Position numbers and translations under genes: made by a program. From Hymenochaete sp. R1 (taxonomy: Eukaryota > Basidiomycota > Agaricomycetes > Hymenochaetales > Hymenochaetaceae): a DNA stretch of 64,000 nucleotides. The DNA is taken from assembly GCA_019400425.1 (NCBI GenBank), contig JAFREE010000008.1, positions 62,001 to 126,000 of the forward strand, in the 5' to 3' direction. The notes under the pieces are model-generated. The model searched no databases, had not been told where the DNA came from, and worked only from the letters and a program-made list of their open reading frames with translations. Shown piece by piece: positions 32,059 through 44,747 of this stretch; within the stretch, counting starts at the first letter, position 1, and the number at the start of each line of letters is the position of its first letter.

Positions 32059-33856
32059 ATGTCCCGAGCAAACTCACCTCCGAATTCAGAGACAACACAC
32101 TTAGTCTCGCTTGTTCTTCATTCAAAGAAAGCTTTGCAGCATGGCGAGCTTTTATGCTCTCAGGCACATGAATTAATGAACAATGCGTCTCGTCTAGCCA
32201 CCGATGTCCTGGCTTTGGAAGCGAAAGCGCGATGGGTAACACAAGGCGTTCTCGAGCAGCTGAAGGTAAGATCACCTGCACGTATATTATAAAATGCTCA
32301 CGGGTCTTATTTGCATAGCTTGCGAGCAATATGTCGAGAACATTTGAATTACAGTGGACTCGACTCATAAATCAGGCCAAGGTACGGGTGGGAGCTGTTC
32401 CGCCCCAATTCATACTCATTTCTGCCTTAGGAGTGGGACAAAGCCAGATCATTCCATTCGGGAAACTTAGATTCGATCCTTGAATCGTTAGAAAAGCAAC
32501 ACGTACCTTCGGACTTCCACCTTTCGTCATCTTCGTCTTCATTATTTGGAAGCCAACACTCGGACAGGTTGCACAATGGGTTCGACGAATCGCCTCTGAA
32601 AGAGCGGCAAGATCGGACTAGATGGAAGAATTTGCGTGACTTTGTGGATTTCGGAGCGATAGTTAAGGCAACGGAAGAAATGGATGAGGATAGGGACACT
32701 CTCGATGTACGTCGAATCCTTGACTTTACCGGATTAAAACTAATGGGGTTTTTCAGGATATCATCGCGAAGATCGAGGGTTTCCCTTTGACATTGAACGA
32801 GGCTATCATGACTCTTCGCGGAGCTTTACCCCGGGCTGATCTAAATTTGTCTGTGAAAGACATTCTCATATCTCACGAATCAACCAATTCGACAATGGCC
32901 AACCATCTACATGGCCTCACTTCCCATTACGACGAGATGGACGCAGCCTTGAAAGATAGTGAGTCAGGTATCGTAATAGGGGAAGAAGATCTTGCGGGTA
33001 TGCATCAAAATTTATTTGTATAATGTCTTTATACTTATATACGTTCAGAGATGAACCGTGATACTGAAGAGCTTCCTTCTATCGTGTCTGAACTCGAGGA
33101 TGATATGACATGTATAAAATCTGACAAGTACGCTATTGATACATTTGTTAACGCTTCTACTCATCGGCATGCTCAGCGATCAGCTACAACGAGCGAAAAC
33201 AAAGACTCTGGATCATATTGCGAGTCTCTCTGATATTGTGTCGCACCTTGAGGATCTGGAGGGCCTGATGTTGGAAATGCGCGACCAACAGATTGGGGTT
33301 GAGGTAGGAACAATTCTTAGAGCATATCAAAGCTGTGTTTGATGACTATCAACAGTCTGAGTTTGAGCAACACCTAGCTTCCTTGCAGCAGCATCTAACA
33401 AGCATTGAACATCTTTACATTACCTATGCTGCCTATGAGCATTCCTTCAACGCTCTTGTCGTAGAGTTGGAACGTCGACGTCGTTACCGAGACGCAGCAG
33501 AAGAGATTGTTCGAGGCATGTCACGCCAACTCGAAGCTATGCGTCAAGGTTCGTTTGCCGAAGTTAAACGCAGAAATTTGTTCTTACCGTTTATAGAGGA
33601 AATTCTTCTGCGCCATTCGTTCAGGACAGAACACGGAGGAAACTTACCAAATGATCTTTGCTCATGTGTTGAGAATATACCGACACAATTTATCATCAAA
33701 CCATCAGATGAAACAGGTAATGACGAATTACCTGTGATTGACGAGGAGCTTCTCGCAGAAGTAAGTTGTTCAATGCAAAACGAACGAGTTGTTTCTTATC
33801 ATGTTTAGGCTACGGGGCGGATGGATCTGGCAAAAGACGGCACAGAAAGCTTATAG
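32059..33856 (+). CDS. ATG17: Autophagy scaffold protein Atg17
   Basis: Exons 32059-32265, 32319-32381, 32431-32706, 32757-32997, 33049-33127, 33177-33303, 33356-33760 and 33809-33856 close to 481 residues. Sequence marks of Atg17: LVSLVLHSKKALQHGE near the N-terminus, ATDVLALEAKARWV, LFGSQHSD, RWKNLRDFVDFGAI, and long heptad-like helices through LSDIVSHLEDLEGLMLEM. The protein is almost all helix, as expected for the crescent-shaped coiled coil. Known role: dimeric Atg17 organises the Atg1 kinase complex at the phagophore assembly site on starvation. Its 3' end is 93 bp from the convergent hydrolase B gene. Confidence 0.93.
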
Positions 33857-33949
33857 GCTCATAGCCGCGGGTAAATGGCAGTGAAGACGTCCGTGTGTAG
33901 TATATTTACTTGACCATAATTTATTTGACACGTTTTCTAACTTACTGAC

Positions 33950-34910
33950 TTACAGAGAAGCAATTGTACCCGGTAAAAAGGATTTTTTGTTGTCGGGGTT
34001 ATGATACCATTCCCCATCGTGTGCCATAATGACTCGCATGCGTGGTATCTTGATCACTTCAGCGATACGCCGGATCGTTGCCTCCGCGTCCCCTTTGCTC
34101 CTATGTATGCATGTCAAGGTGCCATCTGCTGCAGGATACATCGCAATTTCTCCCTCGCCTCGTATGAGACGCCAATCGTGCGCTGCGTCCCCAGACAAAT
34201 ATAGCCAACCTCCATCCGAAGACGTTCGTACCAAGAGATTCATGTGGCCTGGAAGATGGCCCGGTGCATCGACAAGGTACATCGATCCATCGCCGAAGTA
34301 ATCAAGTGTACGAGGGAGCGGACCGATGCTTTTCCATGCATCGCTGTGGGTATCGAGGTATTCAGTGCGGTCGGCTGGGAGCGTATCAGAGTAGAAAGCG
34401 CTGTTCGGGTCTGTTGGATATCCCGGTTCAAACAAAGAGCGACAGTCTCCTCCGACTACGATTCTTGATTTGGGGAAGAGTGTGGGGTCGCCGACATGAT
34501 CCCAATGGCAATGAGATAGGCTAAACAATCGGATCAGTGGCACTCTAATGATTCCCGTATCAAGGCAAGTTTGAAGTGTGGATAAATACTTACAATACAC
34601 GCGAAATGTCATCTGGTTCAAGTCCTCCACGCGCTAGTGAAATCACGACATCGTCTGAGTCCATCGAACTGCTGATGCCATACTTGTATAACTGAGGGAA
34701 GTCATGGATATCACGGCGAATGCCCAAGTCAAGGAGCATGCGTGTCTCGGTCGGCAGATGGGTAATAAGGAAGGATAGTGAAGGCACGACGTGTCTTTCG
34801 CCTTCATTGGCTGAGGTGACGAACTTCCAGGCTGGCATATCCAAGAGACCTGCCTCGAGAGCGGAGACTGTGCAGTACGCTTGATCAGGTGCAGAAAGGG
34901 GTAGCGACAT
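33950..34910 (-). CDS. Metallo-beta-lactamase-fold hydrolase, lactonase-like, copy B
   Basis: Exons 34594-34910 and 33950-34520 give 295 residues. The metal motif is LSHCHWDHVGD, followed by VDAPGHLPGHMN, GDAAHDWRLIRGE and VIMAHDGEWY. It aligns along its whole length with copy A (30900-31817): both start with a Y-C-x-VSALE block and end with PG-I-SL. The one intron falls immediately before the HxHxDH motif, whereas copy A has none. It is probably cytosolic; substrate unknown. Confidence 0.85.
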
Positions 34911-35227
34911 CTTGTGTGAAAATGCTTAGAACGACTTGAAGTCTTTGCATGATACTTAAGCCCGTCGGCAGCATACTATTGGTGGTGGGAATGAGCGGCT
35001 GGGAAAGATGCTTTGTAAGAGAGAAGTCAAGGGAGCAACCTTGTGGATGGAAACTGGAATGTTTTACACCCATTTCAGTACGATGACGTTATGTTCCATT
35101 AATTATTTACAGAAGTTTAAAATTAAGATAGCGTCCGTTGCAGATTGCCTTGTAACAATAAATAAACGGTTGAGAGTCGTCAGTATCTATCGTCGTCAAT
35201 CAGTCGTACTCGAACTAAAACACCGTT
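34911..35227. other. Intergenic: hydrolase B promoter
   Basis: It lies between hydrolase B and the repeat protein, both on the minus strand. No gene is seen. Confidence 0.4.
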
Positions 35228-35824
35228 TTATGCGGACGAGGGCACAGTGCTGGTGCTGGTCGCGTAGAGGCTAGACATGAAAGACAAGCAGCTCGCCGCA
35301 GTCGTAGGGAAGCAATCAAACGTTGTGCTGGCGACACTGATAGTCGTGGTCGTAATGGATGCCAGTGTGCTAAATCCAGGAAGGCAGCTCGGAGCTGTGG
35401 TTGGGAAACAATCCGACGTGATGGGGTCCGAGGTGGTCGTTGGCGTGCTTTTCTCCTGAAGGCAGCTCTTTGCCGTTGTGGGAAAGCAGTCCGACGTGAT
35501 TGTCTCCGATGAGGTAGTAGTGGTCGGGCTGGCCTTTCCGGAAAGGCAGCTGAGGTCGGTAGTTGGGAGACAATCGGATACCACCGTGTCAATAAGCGAG
35601 GGTACTGGACTTGACTCTATTGCTGTTGTTGTGTAGCCGGGGAGACAGCTGGATGCAGTCGTCGGGAAACAATCGGAAGTGATAGATGTAGTCGTGGGCT
35701 GAGGAGCTGCAGCGATGACTGTTCGCAAATTAGTTGAGGTATAATGACTATCGTCAAGCTAAGACTTACGATGAAGATGAATAAGAGACACGATGGTGAC
35801 GGAAAATGCAGTCTTGGAAAACAT
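35228..35824 (-). CDS. Secreted protein with five Cys-pair repeats (DCFPTTA..SCL)
   Basis: Exons 35770-35824 and 35228-35718 give 181 residues. The first exon and the start of the second encode a signal peptide (MFSKTAFSVTIVSLIHLHLI). The rest is five imperfect repeats of 25-35 residues. Each has the core (S)DC(F/L)PTT-x2-SCL with two Cys nine positions apart, joined by Thr/Ser-rich linkers likely to be O-mannosylated. There are ten repeat Cys in total and no dibasic sites between repeats. A TATAAAA lies at 35896-35902. It is probably extracellular or wall-associated. I do not recognise the family. Confidence 0.8.
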
Positions 35825-37252
35825 ACTGGGAGATCGAGAAGAGTTCTGGAAGTAATTGCTGGATTCTACCGTGTGCACTTCAAGTTCACATCCTCTTTTA
35901 TATCTTCCTTCGAAAAGATTTTGGAGCGTCTCTCTGATCTCATCCCTTGTCTCGGATCTGCGGCCTCCTCGCTAAAGAGACGGTATAGCACTGGTACCAG
36001 CTGGCGCTCACTTAATGACGGCGAGGTCATTTCTCGACCTTACAACTGGCCAGAGTAACGGTGATACCTGGCACCGGCGGGCATGCTGCCAGTGGGAAGT
36101 TGCGGCATGGAAAAAGCACAAGCAAGTCATGCTGTGACTGCGATGAGCACAGACCATGGAGAGCGCATACCGGAAGAAGATGGCCGTGAAGGAGACCTTC
36201 TTGGCGAAGTTGCGAGACAAATCCAAATTACTTTGTATTACGATTGACGCCGCGATGCGGCGGCGCCGGGGGTTCACCGCAATATGTTGATCAGGATCAG
36301 GAGAACGGCGTCACAAGGTTAAAGGCCACCAGGACCCGGGTCCGATGCTGTTCAATTCTTGAGCATCCATCGCTTTCGAAACGTTGAAGAAGTGAAAAGG
36401 TGAAAACGGTCCTCGAGCATTATGATGGTAGTGGCGAACGAAGAACACGAGTTTTTTTAGTCGTCGTTGGCGGAGCCCTGTAGCCTCGGCTTCGAATATA
36501 TCACGTGTGTCGGTTTTTGCCACAAACAAACAATAGACAACAAAGATATCTTACATTAATTTTACTTTAATGCAATAAACATTCCCCAGTGATAAAACGA
36601 GAGGCATGATACGGTAAATTAGTTAAGCTGCAGCTGTACACGTGTAAATTGACTGCTCCCTTCAATTTACGTGTGCTGACAAAAGAACCGGAGGACGACT
36701 CATATATCGAGATAGTTTACTTCAAATGTGGATAGTCCCCGAATATACCCCTCCATTTTTTAGAGGATGACCTTTTTCGGGACTTCCATCAGACCATCAG
36801 AGAACGCCATTACCCACGGAAACCTATATTATTAATAGGCTGCTTTTAAAATGATACATGCTGTACTTTTGTCATGATAATGAAAAGCAGAAGAATATGG
36901 GGATCATGATGATTGCAGAAGTGTAAGTTCATTGGTGGAAATACTTGAGTCTTGAGTACAAAAAATGAAACGAAAGGAGAAATAGGTGGCGAAAGAGCCA
37001 AGGGAACGATCTTACACATTCATTACGATATAAGACAGCTACAGTTGGTTCAGAGACTAAGAATATCTGGGAGATATGAACAGTATCTATGACGTGAAAG
37101 CAGGAAAGATCGTTAAGAAATGGACTGAACAAAGCTCGTCCGTCCAGAATGCTTGGTATGAAGCTGAACATAAAGTTCAAAAAGGTATAGAATGCTGCCA
37201 GAAGAGCTATACGAATGGGGGCGATTAAAGTTAAAAGGCGAAGAGCCAAAGT
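35825..37252. other. Intergenic, 1.4 kb
   Basis: It contains the repeat-protein promoter (TATA at 35896-35902) and the histidine kinase 3' flank. Open frames inside (for example 36929-37249, minus) are hydrophobic but lack a signal-peptide context or any recognisable domain. No gene called. Confidence 0.4.
35896..35902 (-). promoter_or_regulatory. TATA box of the repeat protein
   Basis: TATAAAA on the minus strand, 72 bp upstream of the ATG at 35824. Confidence 0.45.
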
Positions 37253-40200
37253 TTACGATACTCCGAGTTGATGGAACATGGCGTCTAGCGTCTTGAAAGC
37301 CACAGGCTTGACAAGACTATAACAAAATTAGCAACTCTTCCCCTATTGAGGTGAACAAATGCGTACTATCCATCAACTCCTGCTTCAAATGCCCGACGTT
37401 TATCGTCGAGAGACGACATGCCAGTCAAAGCCAGAATCTTTGCCGAATGTAACGAATCACCATCGCCGTTACTTCGCGCACGTTCAGTGGCGCGTTTCGC
37501 CTCCAGTTCTCGGATTTCGGCCGTCGCAGATATACCATCCAGTACCGGCATCGATAAATCCACCAAGACGACGCTTGAAAAAGCGAAAGAATGTTTTAAG
37601 ATAAAGCGCACGGCTTGGAGCTGGTCCACTTACTCAATATCATCGGCGGCAGCGAAGGCAGATACACCTTCCCGGCCATCGACAGCGCACTGGTAGTCAT
37701 AGCCCTACTCAAAATTCAGCACAGTAATACGAAGGCAATAGATCAACTCTACGTACTCTATTGGTGAGCCATCGTGTCCTAATCATCAATTAGTGAAGGT
37801 CGCTTTCATAACGTACTATTCGAGCTCACAGAAGGTCTCTTAAGATTTGATTGTCTTCTACAACCAAGATTTTCGCCCGGTTCCGCCCTTCACGATACCA
37901 AGTGCCAATAGAAGATTTAAGGAGTGTCCCACCAACTCCGATGTTGATCGTCGTGTCACCTGGACTGCTGGGGTACTCATGAGGTGGTGAAAATTGAGGA
38001 GTAATGTTGCTGTTAACCCTGGCCGGGAGTGTAGGATGGAAGGTAACTGCTCGTGAGCCTATTTTTGGCCTCGACTCACTCCCTCTTGATCCCTCTTGGG
38101 ACATACGCCTAGACGGGCTAGCCTGACTCGGCAGAAGATCGTGCGAAAGAGATGAAGATGGCAACGTAAATGACCTCGTCGATTCGGGTGTCTCATCAGG
38201 CATACCCTGCGAGCTTTCATGAAAGAGTAGAAAGCATACACAACCTTTAAGAACCTGGCGGAAACGAGTCGGCCCTGAAGGCTTGGAAACGATCCTGCAG
38301 AATCCTCCAAGGCGTTCGAAATCGTACACCTTTGAAGTCGTGTCGGTGTCAGCACGGGAGGATGTGAGAAGAATAATTGGCCTCGACACGTCTTTCGCTT
38401 CTATGGCCTTGACGATGAGCTCGGGGTCTTCGTTCAGGATAAGGATCTTCCCAAAAGCACCGCTATGAGACGGTGCAATGTCCAGCCCACACCAAGATTG
38501 AAGGTATTTATGAATCACGTCGCGCAAGAGAACTGTACCTTTCGATGAGTCATCGAAGCCAATCAAAGATACAGTTTGACGTGTTCCATGTAAGTCGAGC
38601 CGCTCGATTTCTCCGTCTTGTGCATCTTCGGGGACAGCAGCATAAAATGTGACCCGTATTTCTGTCCCCACACCCTCAACACTGGAAACGTCCACATGAC
38701 CTTTGACGGAATCCGAGTGAATGATGCTGTTCACAATGGCCAAGCCCAAACCGGTGCCAGTTTGCAACGGATTTTCTTGAGAGAACGGATGGAATAATTG
38801 GTTCTGAGAAGCATGCATATGAGTAACTTCGTATTGAAGAGAAGGGATATCCATCTACCTTTAGGAATTCCTTGCTAATACCCTGAAGTGACACATTAAG
38901 ATCGCCGCTCGCTCAAAGTATGCGACGTTTTACTTACTTTGCCTGTGTCAAGGACGCCAAGTTCGACTTTAATCATCCCGGGCGGTGTGTTTGGATCATC
39001 GTGGACTTCTCGAAGAGTGATGTGGACGTAGCCTTTCTGCAAACCAATTAGATTATCGCCTGGGCGCGGCGTGTCTGAAACTCACAGAAGTGAACTTCAG
39101 GCTGTTCCCAATGAGGTTCATTAATACTCTCCGAATGCCACCTTTCTCGCATATGAGCTGCCAGCCTTTGCTCCGGAAACCTATATCAACGACCGTTTCC
39201 ACACTCGCTCTGCCGAAAGCTAGCTGTGAACCCGAGGTCGGAGGCGCATATACACTCCCGATCTCCGAGCTTGCAGGTAATCGAGCCCTGAACCCGATCC
39301 AACATCCTTCCACGGCCTCTTCTACGACCTGCATGAGGTCTACTCTGCTCGGGTGGATCACATTCTCCGTACCCCCGCTCTTGGAGTTGCCGCTCAATTT
39401 TGTGAAGTCCAAGACATGGTTAACAGTCTCCACAAGTGATGTTCCGCACGCCTGGACGGTTCTAAGGAAAGATGACTGTGTATCGTCCAGTTCGGTGTCC
39501 CCGAGCAGTTCCGCCGCGGCGAGAATCTTTGAAAGTTATAAAGCATTAAAAAACGTTTGTACGGCGAGTTCGAAACTACATACCCCGTGCAGCGGTGTTC
39601 GAAGCTCGTGTGAAATACTTAATAGTGACAATGTTAGCGATAGACAACGTCAACGTATTGAATTGTGGCTTACTTCGAAATGAATAAGCTCTTTGATTTA
39701 TCAGCCAGGATCATCCTCCGCTTCAGTACCGCGCTCAAAATGATGACGCCGATTGCTCTCAAATATGAAAGTTCGTGACCTTCCAGCTATCCTCGAGATA
39801 AGCTCAAGCAGTACACAGGGGAATCGATAATACACTTACAAAAGGCTTCGCGTGACCAGTGATATTATAAGCGCACAGCAAAGCGAATGGTTGCTTGTCG
39901 ATGTTGAAGATCGGTACAACTAAATGATTAATTAGTAACATATATAGAAAGAAACCAAGGTGGAACGCACTCAAAGCGTGCTGTATCCTCGTCGGTAAGA
40001 TCGTCCTGAAGCACTTCGGTATGATACCTTCCGCAATCTTGCCTTCGGGGTATTTATTAAAGAATTCCATGAATAAGGAATACTCCTCCGTCGGTATCGA
40101 GTGAGTTGTTGTCCCGTCTGGAGTTTCTCCGGACCCAGCTTCACCATGATGACATACGATCGAAATGGATCCTTCCGCCTTTGTCGTCTCCAGGACATCG

Positions 40201-43200
40201 AAATGTGATACGTCCATCACAGTTGCTCCTTCAACATCGAGAGTCTTCTTTACAAGGCGCGCGGCACGCTCATAAACTCGATCCATGGTCCCAAGCTTCA
40301 GGACACCTTGAGCATTTGGTCCAGAGGTGTCTTCGTTGTCAATTTCTAGGCATTCGCGCGTGAATTGTTCCATCGAGTTCTGGATCCTATCCCTTATCCG
40401 GAGTTGGATCTTGTCTCTCCAAAGCTCCATTTCCCTCATGACAATGGCCTAGAAAGAAATAGCTCAGTCGGAGGCGGTAATCCTATCTAGAAGAACTCAC
40501 AGCGAATTCCTTCAAAGTGTGCCGCTGCCGTGGCGTAAAATCTGAGTGAGGTTGATCATCCATGATACATAAACTTAATGAATTTGATTGATCAGACAGC
40601 CCTCATTTAAGGCGTAAATTTACTTACGCTCCAACGTTGTAGCCATCCGCAGTCCGCAGGGGTGCAGCAGCAAAGAATCGCACGTTTGGACTTCCCATCA
40701 CCAACGGCTGAAGACCCAGATGAGAATCCTATACATCGGTGAGCTACATTGCTAACTCACATTCCTTCTGAATCTCCAGTCTCTACGCGCGTCTAGCACC
40801 ACTGTTGGTTCCTCACCCCTGGTGAAACACGTAAACGAGAGAGAATTCTGTATTGAAAATTACGCACTTTTGTAAGATAGCATGGGCACTGAATGAAACA
40901 TCCCGCGGCAACGAGTTGAGTCCCATGCCCGCTGAGCATTGCACTGTTAGCTCCGGTTCATTTCCAATCAGCGCTATGCTCACATTCCATTTTATACCAC
41001 CTGGACAATCAAAGGTATTAGTAACTCCGAAATGGCGGACGCGAATTGAATGGAAGCACTGACTCGATTTCCTCCGCGACAAGTGACACAACGACGGTCT
41101 TTGTGCTGAACACAAGTTTGGTTAAGTAAGCTATGCGATCGAAATTCACGTCGGGCGACGTGTTCACGATGTTGAATCTAATCGGTCAAAAAAGTCAAAT
41201 TGAAAACAGTCAGAGAAAATACGCCCCGTAAATTATTACAATAAGTCCTTGGGTGGAGACGGAAAAATGGACGTACTTGCACAGGGCTCTAAACCTCTCG
41301 CCTTCGTTTTGCGGGAACGGTGGTACGAGGTAGCCTCTCTTTGCGTACGCCTCTTCCTCCCTCGTCAACTTCATACTGTGTGAATGGCCAGAGCCTATGA
41401 CTTTCATTGACTGCGTTCGCCCCAAACCTGGTCTCAGCGGTCCTTTTACCTTCCCCCCGACAGTTGCAGCTTTCCCCACTCGAGGGAGTTCAACGAGATC
41501 TCTGACATCAGAGAAAGCGGCGGGTTCGCGACCAATAGGTGGAGCCTGAGCTTTGGAACGAGCTGCCGGTGTTAGAGGGGGAGACTCGTTTTGTACCTCG
41601 TCGGGATTTTTCCGAGCTGGAAGAGGTGAAGATGATTGACGGCTTAAAGGATTTCGGAGGGCCGGAGTATTAGGGACGGAGAGGGAAGATTGAGATGTCG
41701 CGTTTGAGAATGGCGGAGCATGAAGCGAGCCATGCGAAGAGGAAGAGAGGTCCATTGTCGATATATCCTTCTCGCTCATCGGAGAAGCAGGAGAAGCAAA
41801 AAACTCTTTACTCTGTGAAGAATCAAGAGAATTTGTGGAGAACATTCGGTCGGGGCTATTCTCCAAGCTTGCGGTAACTTCAGGTATGGGCGACACAGGT
41901 ATTGGTGATTCTCTCCTCGTTGCCAGTCCAAAGTAGTCGGTAGGGGGGAGTTCTAAATTCGACGAAGTAGCCGATTTGGGTTCCTCTTCAGACGCAGTTC
42001 GCAAAATCGGGGCGGAGGTAGGTGCGGGTAAAGACGAACTACGCTGCGAGTTCCCATAAATACGCCCTACCTCTCCGCTTCCACGAGACGAGCTCCCACT
42101 GCTGCTGTCATAGTTCGACGCAGATGCAGGCGGCGCCATGGGAGCGTTTTCAAATTCAACCACTGTGCTGCTATCACCCGCTTCGGGATTTGGCGTACCT
42201 AGTGGGCTGGCTTCAATGGTTGGAAGTTGCGAATTTGACCTTTTCTCAGGTGAATCAATCTGCCGTCGCCGAGAAGTTCGTTTTGGTTCCGAAGGTAAGC
42301 GCAGCCCTTCGTCATCGCTTCTCCCAAGGTCTGTTTCTTCACTTGAAGATTGATATTTCTCGCTCGTAAAGTTCTCCCATATTCTTCTCGACTGACTCGG
42401 AGTTCTCCCCTTCCCGTAAACCCGCCCTCTGCGCTCTTGACCCTTGCCCGATCTGATCCCGAGTCCTCGAGTACTCCAGCTTGTTCCATTATCGGAGCTC
42501 TGTCCATCCTCTGTATCGCCCATATTGTCCGCCGGTAGAGAGACCATATATCCTCGCAAAGGATCAATAAGTTCGTGCTCGGGACTCGGAAGTGCCAACG
42601 GTTTTAACGACGCGTGCGAAGACGCAGCCCAACGCATAGTCGCAGCGGCAGTTACTAACTCAGGTGTCCTCGGCCCGGAACCCAGTGCAGATGCAAAATA
42701 GGCTTGACTCTGGCTCTCACTTGGCGTATGTAACGCGGAGGGAAACGTCTGTAAGTGGGATGGCGTATGCATAGATGGAGAAAATAGACTCGACCGATTG
42801 AGTAAGTTCGGACTATTCGCGCCTTCAATGTGAGTGGGTGAATGAGGCGGCAAGGGAATCCTCATTGAGTTTTCGTGATGGTACGTTGAGCCGATACTAG
42901 CGCGGCGTTGGCTAAAGCCAGGAAGGGGAGGAGAACGGGGCGGACGATCGTGCTGTGGAGCTACGGCGAGTGGTGCAACAACAGGTGACACGCGTGCAGC
43001 GTGTCCACTCTGAATGGGCTCGGTCGAGAGCTCCTTTGCGACTTCTGAATGCGTGGATGACGGGGCGGAACTTGGAATTCCACGTGATGATACTGATAAA
43101 TCGCTGGTGGAAGTCCCACTGTCCGTACTGGTCGTGGGGCCTTGGATATCCCAGAGATCAGGTCGACGGGGGGTATCGACAGGGACATTGCTGCTACGCA

Positions 43201-44050
43201 CCAGTCTGATTGTACTCAGACGATCATTTCGTTTTTCAGGGAGTGTCACGGACGACGTGTCCAAGGGCTCCTCGGTTACTGGACTGGTGGGCGTTGAGGA
43301 TGAAGATGCTCGTGGGGCTGAGGGTATCCGAAGTGGATTCCATCGACCTGCTGCATACGCGGCGACGAACGTATGCCAATCATAACCCGCAATGGCATGT
43401 TGAGGGCGCATAGCAACCTTTCTTTCAATGCGCGTTTCTGGAGCGGGGACACGCGATGAAGAGGGGATCTGGGACAAGGAAACTCCGGCCAGTGCCGACG
43501 TGACCGAATCCACGTCAGGATAATCTGAAGGTGCCACAACACAAAGAGTCGGAGCGATTCATCAATTACCATTAGAAAAGAGCAGTACGGGCATGGGAGA
43601 CGCACCATCGTTTGGAACCGTTGTTGAACCCCCCGAGCTGTCATTTCTTGCTAACCTTGGTTTCCCTTCCCGGATCTGTTGCAAGTTCGATGAAACTGCC
43701 AGTCCCTTTCCATGTCTTCGCTCGGGAGAGACTCTGTATCCCTCATCGCTGGCGGTGGCAAGCACTTCATCGACGGAAAGCATATCCGTGGGAGAACTAA
43801 AACGGACTTCGGAGCAAGACCTCGCACCACCAACCCCCATGATCTTCGTAGGAAGTACTATAGGAGGGCTAAATGAGTCGATTATAGGCTGGACGTGGAC
43901 GTCAGTGATGTCCGGAGCAGCTGCAACAAGAACAGCAGCCGTAGCGGCGTTGATATCGGCGGCAGCAGGGTTGGAAGAGGTGCGATGTTTAGAGGAGGGG
44001 ATGTCGGAGTGGGAGTGGACAACAGGACGCTCAGCCTGCATCTTGTCCAT
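37253..44050 (-). CDS. Large hybrid histidine kinase (GAF, HisKA, HATPase, receiver)
   Basis: A multi-exon gene of roughly 1,900 residues; the total is approximate because not every small exon was resolved. The start at 44050 is supported by an intron (donor after CTCTTTTCTAATG, about 43564) that joins exon 1 to the long second exon in phase. Residues 1 to about 900 are Ser/Pro-rich and probably disordered. Next comes GERFRALCK..NTSPDVNFDRIAYL and a GAF domain ending FFAAAPLRTADGYNVGALC. Then a linker, the phospho-acceptor His block SHELRTPLHG, the N box RRVLMNLIGNSLKF and the G box GTGLGLAIV. A receiver-like segment without the usual motif follows, and finally a true receiver: ILVVEDNQ, VLVDLSMPVLDG, ALTGMS and the conserved Lys in LVKP. 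Known role of such kinases: multistep phosphorelay to the HOG MAPK or other regulators. No membrane segment is visible, so it is likely cytosolic. Confidence 0.88.
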
Positions 44051-44747
44051 TTGGAATCACGAAGGGTTGGGTCGGTTAGAAGCTGGGAAGTCGACAAGGG
44101 AACTTGCATGCAATTCAATACAATACAGAGCTCCTGCAACGAGGACCTGCTTCTGCTTGATTGCGTGGTGAGGTGAGAGAGAGTCGGCACAGCCAGTCAG
44201 TCAGCCTCTGGGCCGATCGCTGAGCTTGGACGTTGAACGGAGACCACTTGAACTTGAAGCAGGGTCTACGAGCCCATTTCAATCTCGCGCTCCACATATT
44301 ATATGTCACGTGTACCCGTTTATAGCTGTTTATAGTAGGTGACGTCACACACTCTTTCCTTTTTCTTCCTTGGATCCCCATTTCAATTTCACAAACAATT
44401 CAATTCTCAACCCATATTTGACCGGTGGGTTCCCCATCTCGAAGGATCTCAGCAGCCTAGACAGGCCCAAGTTGGAGCAGGAAGAACAACCCCTGTTCAT
44501 TCATCCACTCGTTTATTCTTTCAACATAAACTTCCGCCGGGTCTCGGCCTCATCATATGTTGTGCCGATCCAGAAATGGCAACCGTGCCTCGGAGCTTAT
44601 TCTGCCAAGGAACTCATGTTTTCCATCATTGAGATCCCGACAACGACTCAACAAAGCAATTTGCGCGCATTTCTTTCCGCAAAACTTGACAGCAATCGTT
44701 AGAATTCGCTTTTACAACGCACATGTACAGACAAGACTGGAATGCAG
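44051..44747. other. Intergenic: histidine kinase promoter, b561 3' flank
   Basis: It contains a CACGTG and a TGACGTCA palindrome (listed separately). No gene is seen. Confidence 0.45.
44307..44347. promoter_or_regulatory. E-box and CRE-like site upstream of the histidine kinase
   Basis: CACGTG at 44307-44312 and TGACGTCA at 44340-44347. The latter is the palindromic site for Atf/CREB bZIP factors, which in fungi act downstream of stress MAPK. They lie 257-297 bp before the kinase ATG. Function is inferred. Confidence 0.4.

Noticed and set aside
36929..37249. A hydrophobic 106-codon frame downstream of the histidine kinase
   Set aside because: Probably 3' UTR; the true kinase stop is at 37253-37255, and no promoter or domain is seen.
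41210..43537. A separate gene for the Ser/Pro-rich 775-codon frame
   Set aside because: Its 5' and 3' ends join other exons in phase, making it the disordered N-terminal part of the histidine kinase.
43562..44050. A separate gene for the 162-codon frame at the kinase 5' end
   Set aside because: A GT donor after SN joins it in phase to the next exon, so it is exon 1 of the kinase.
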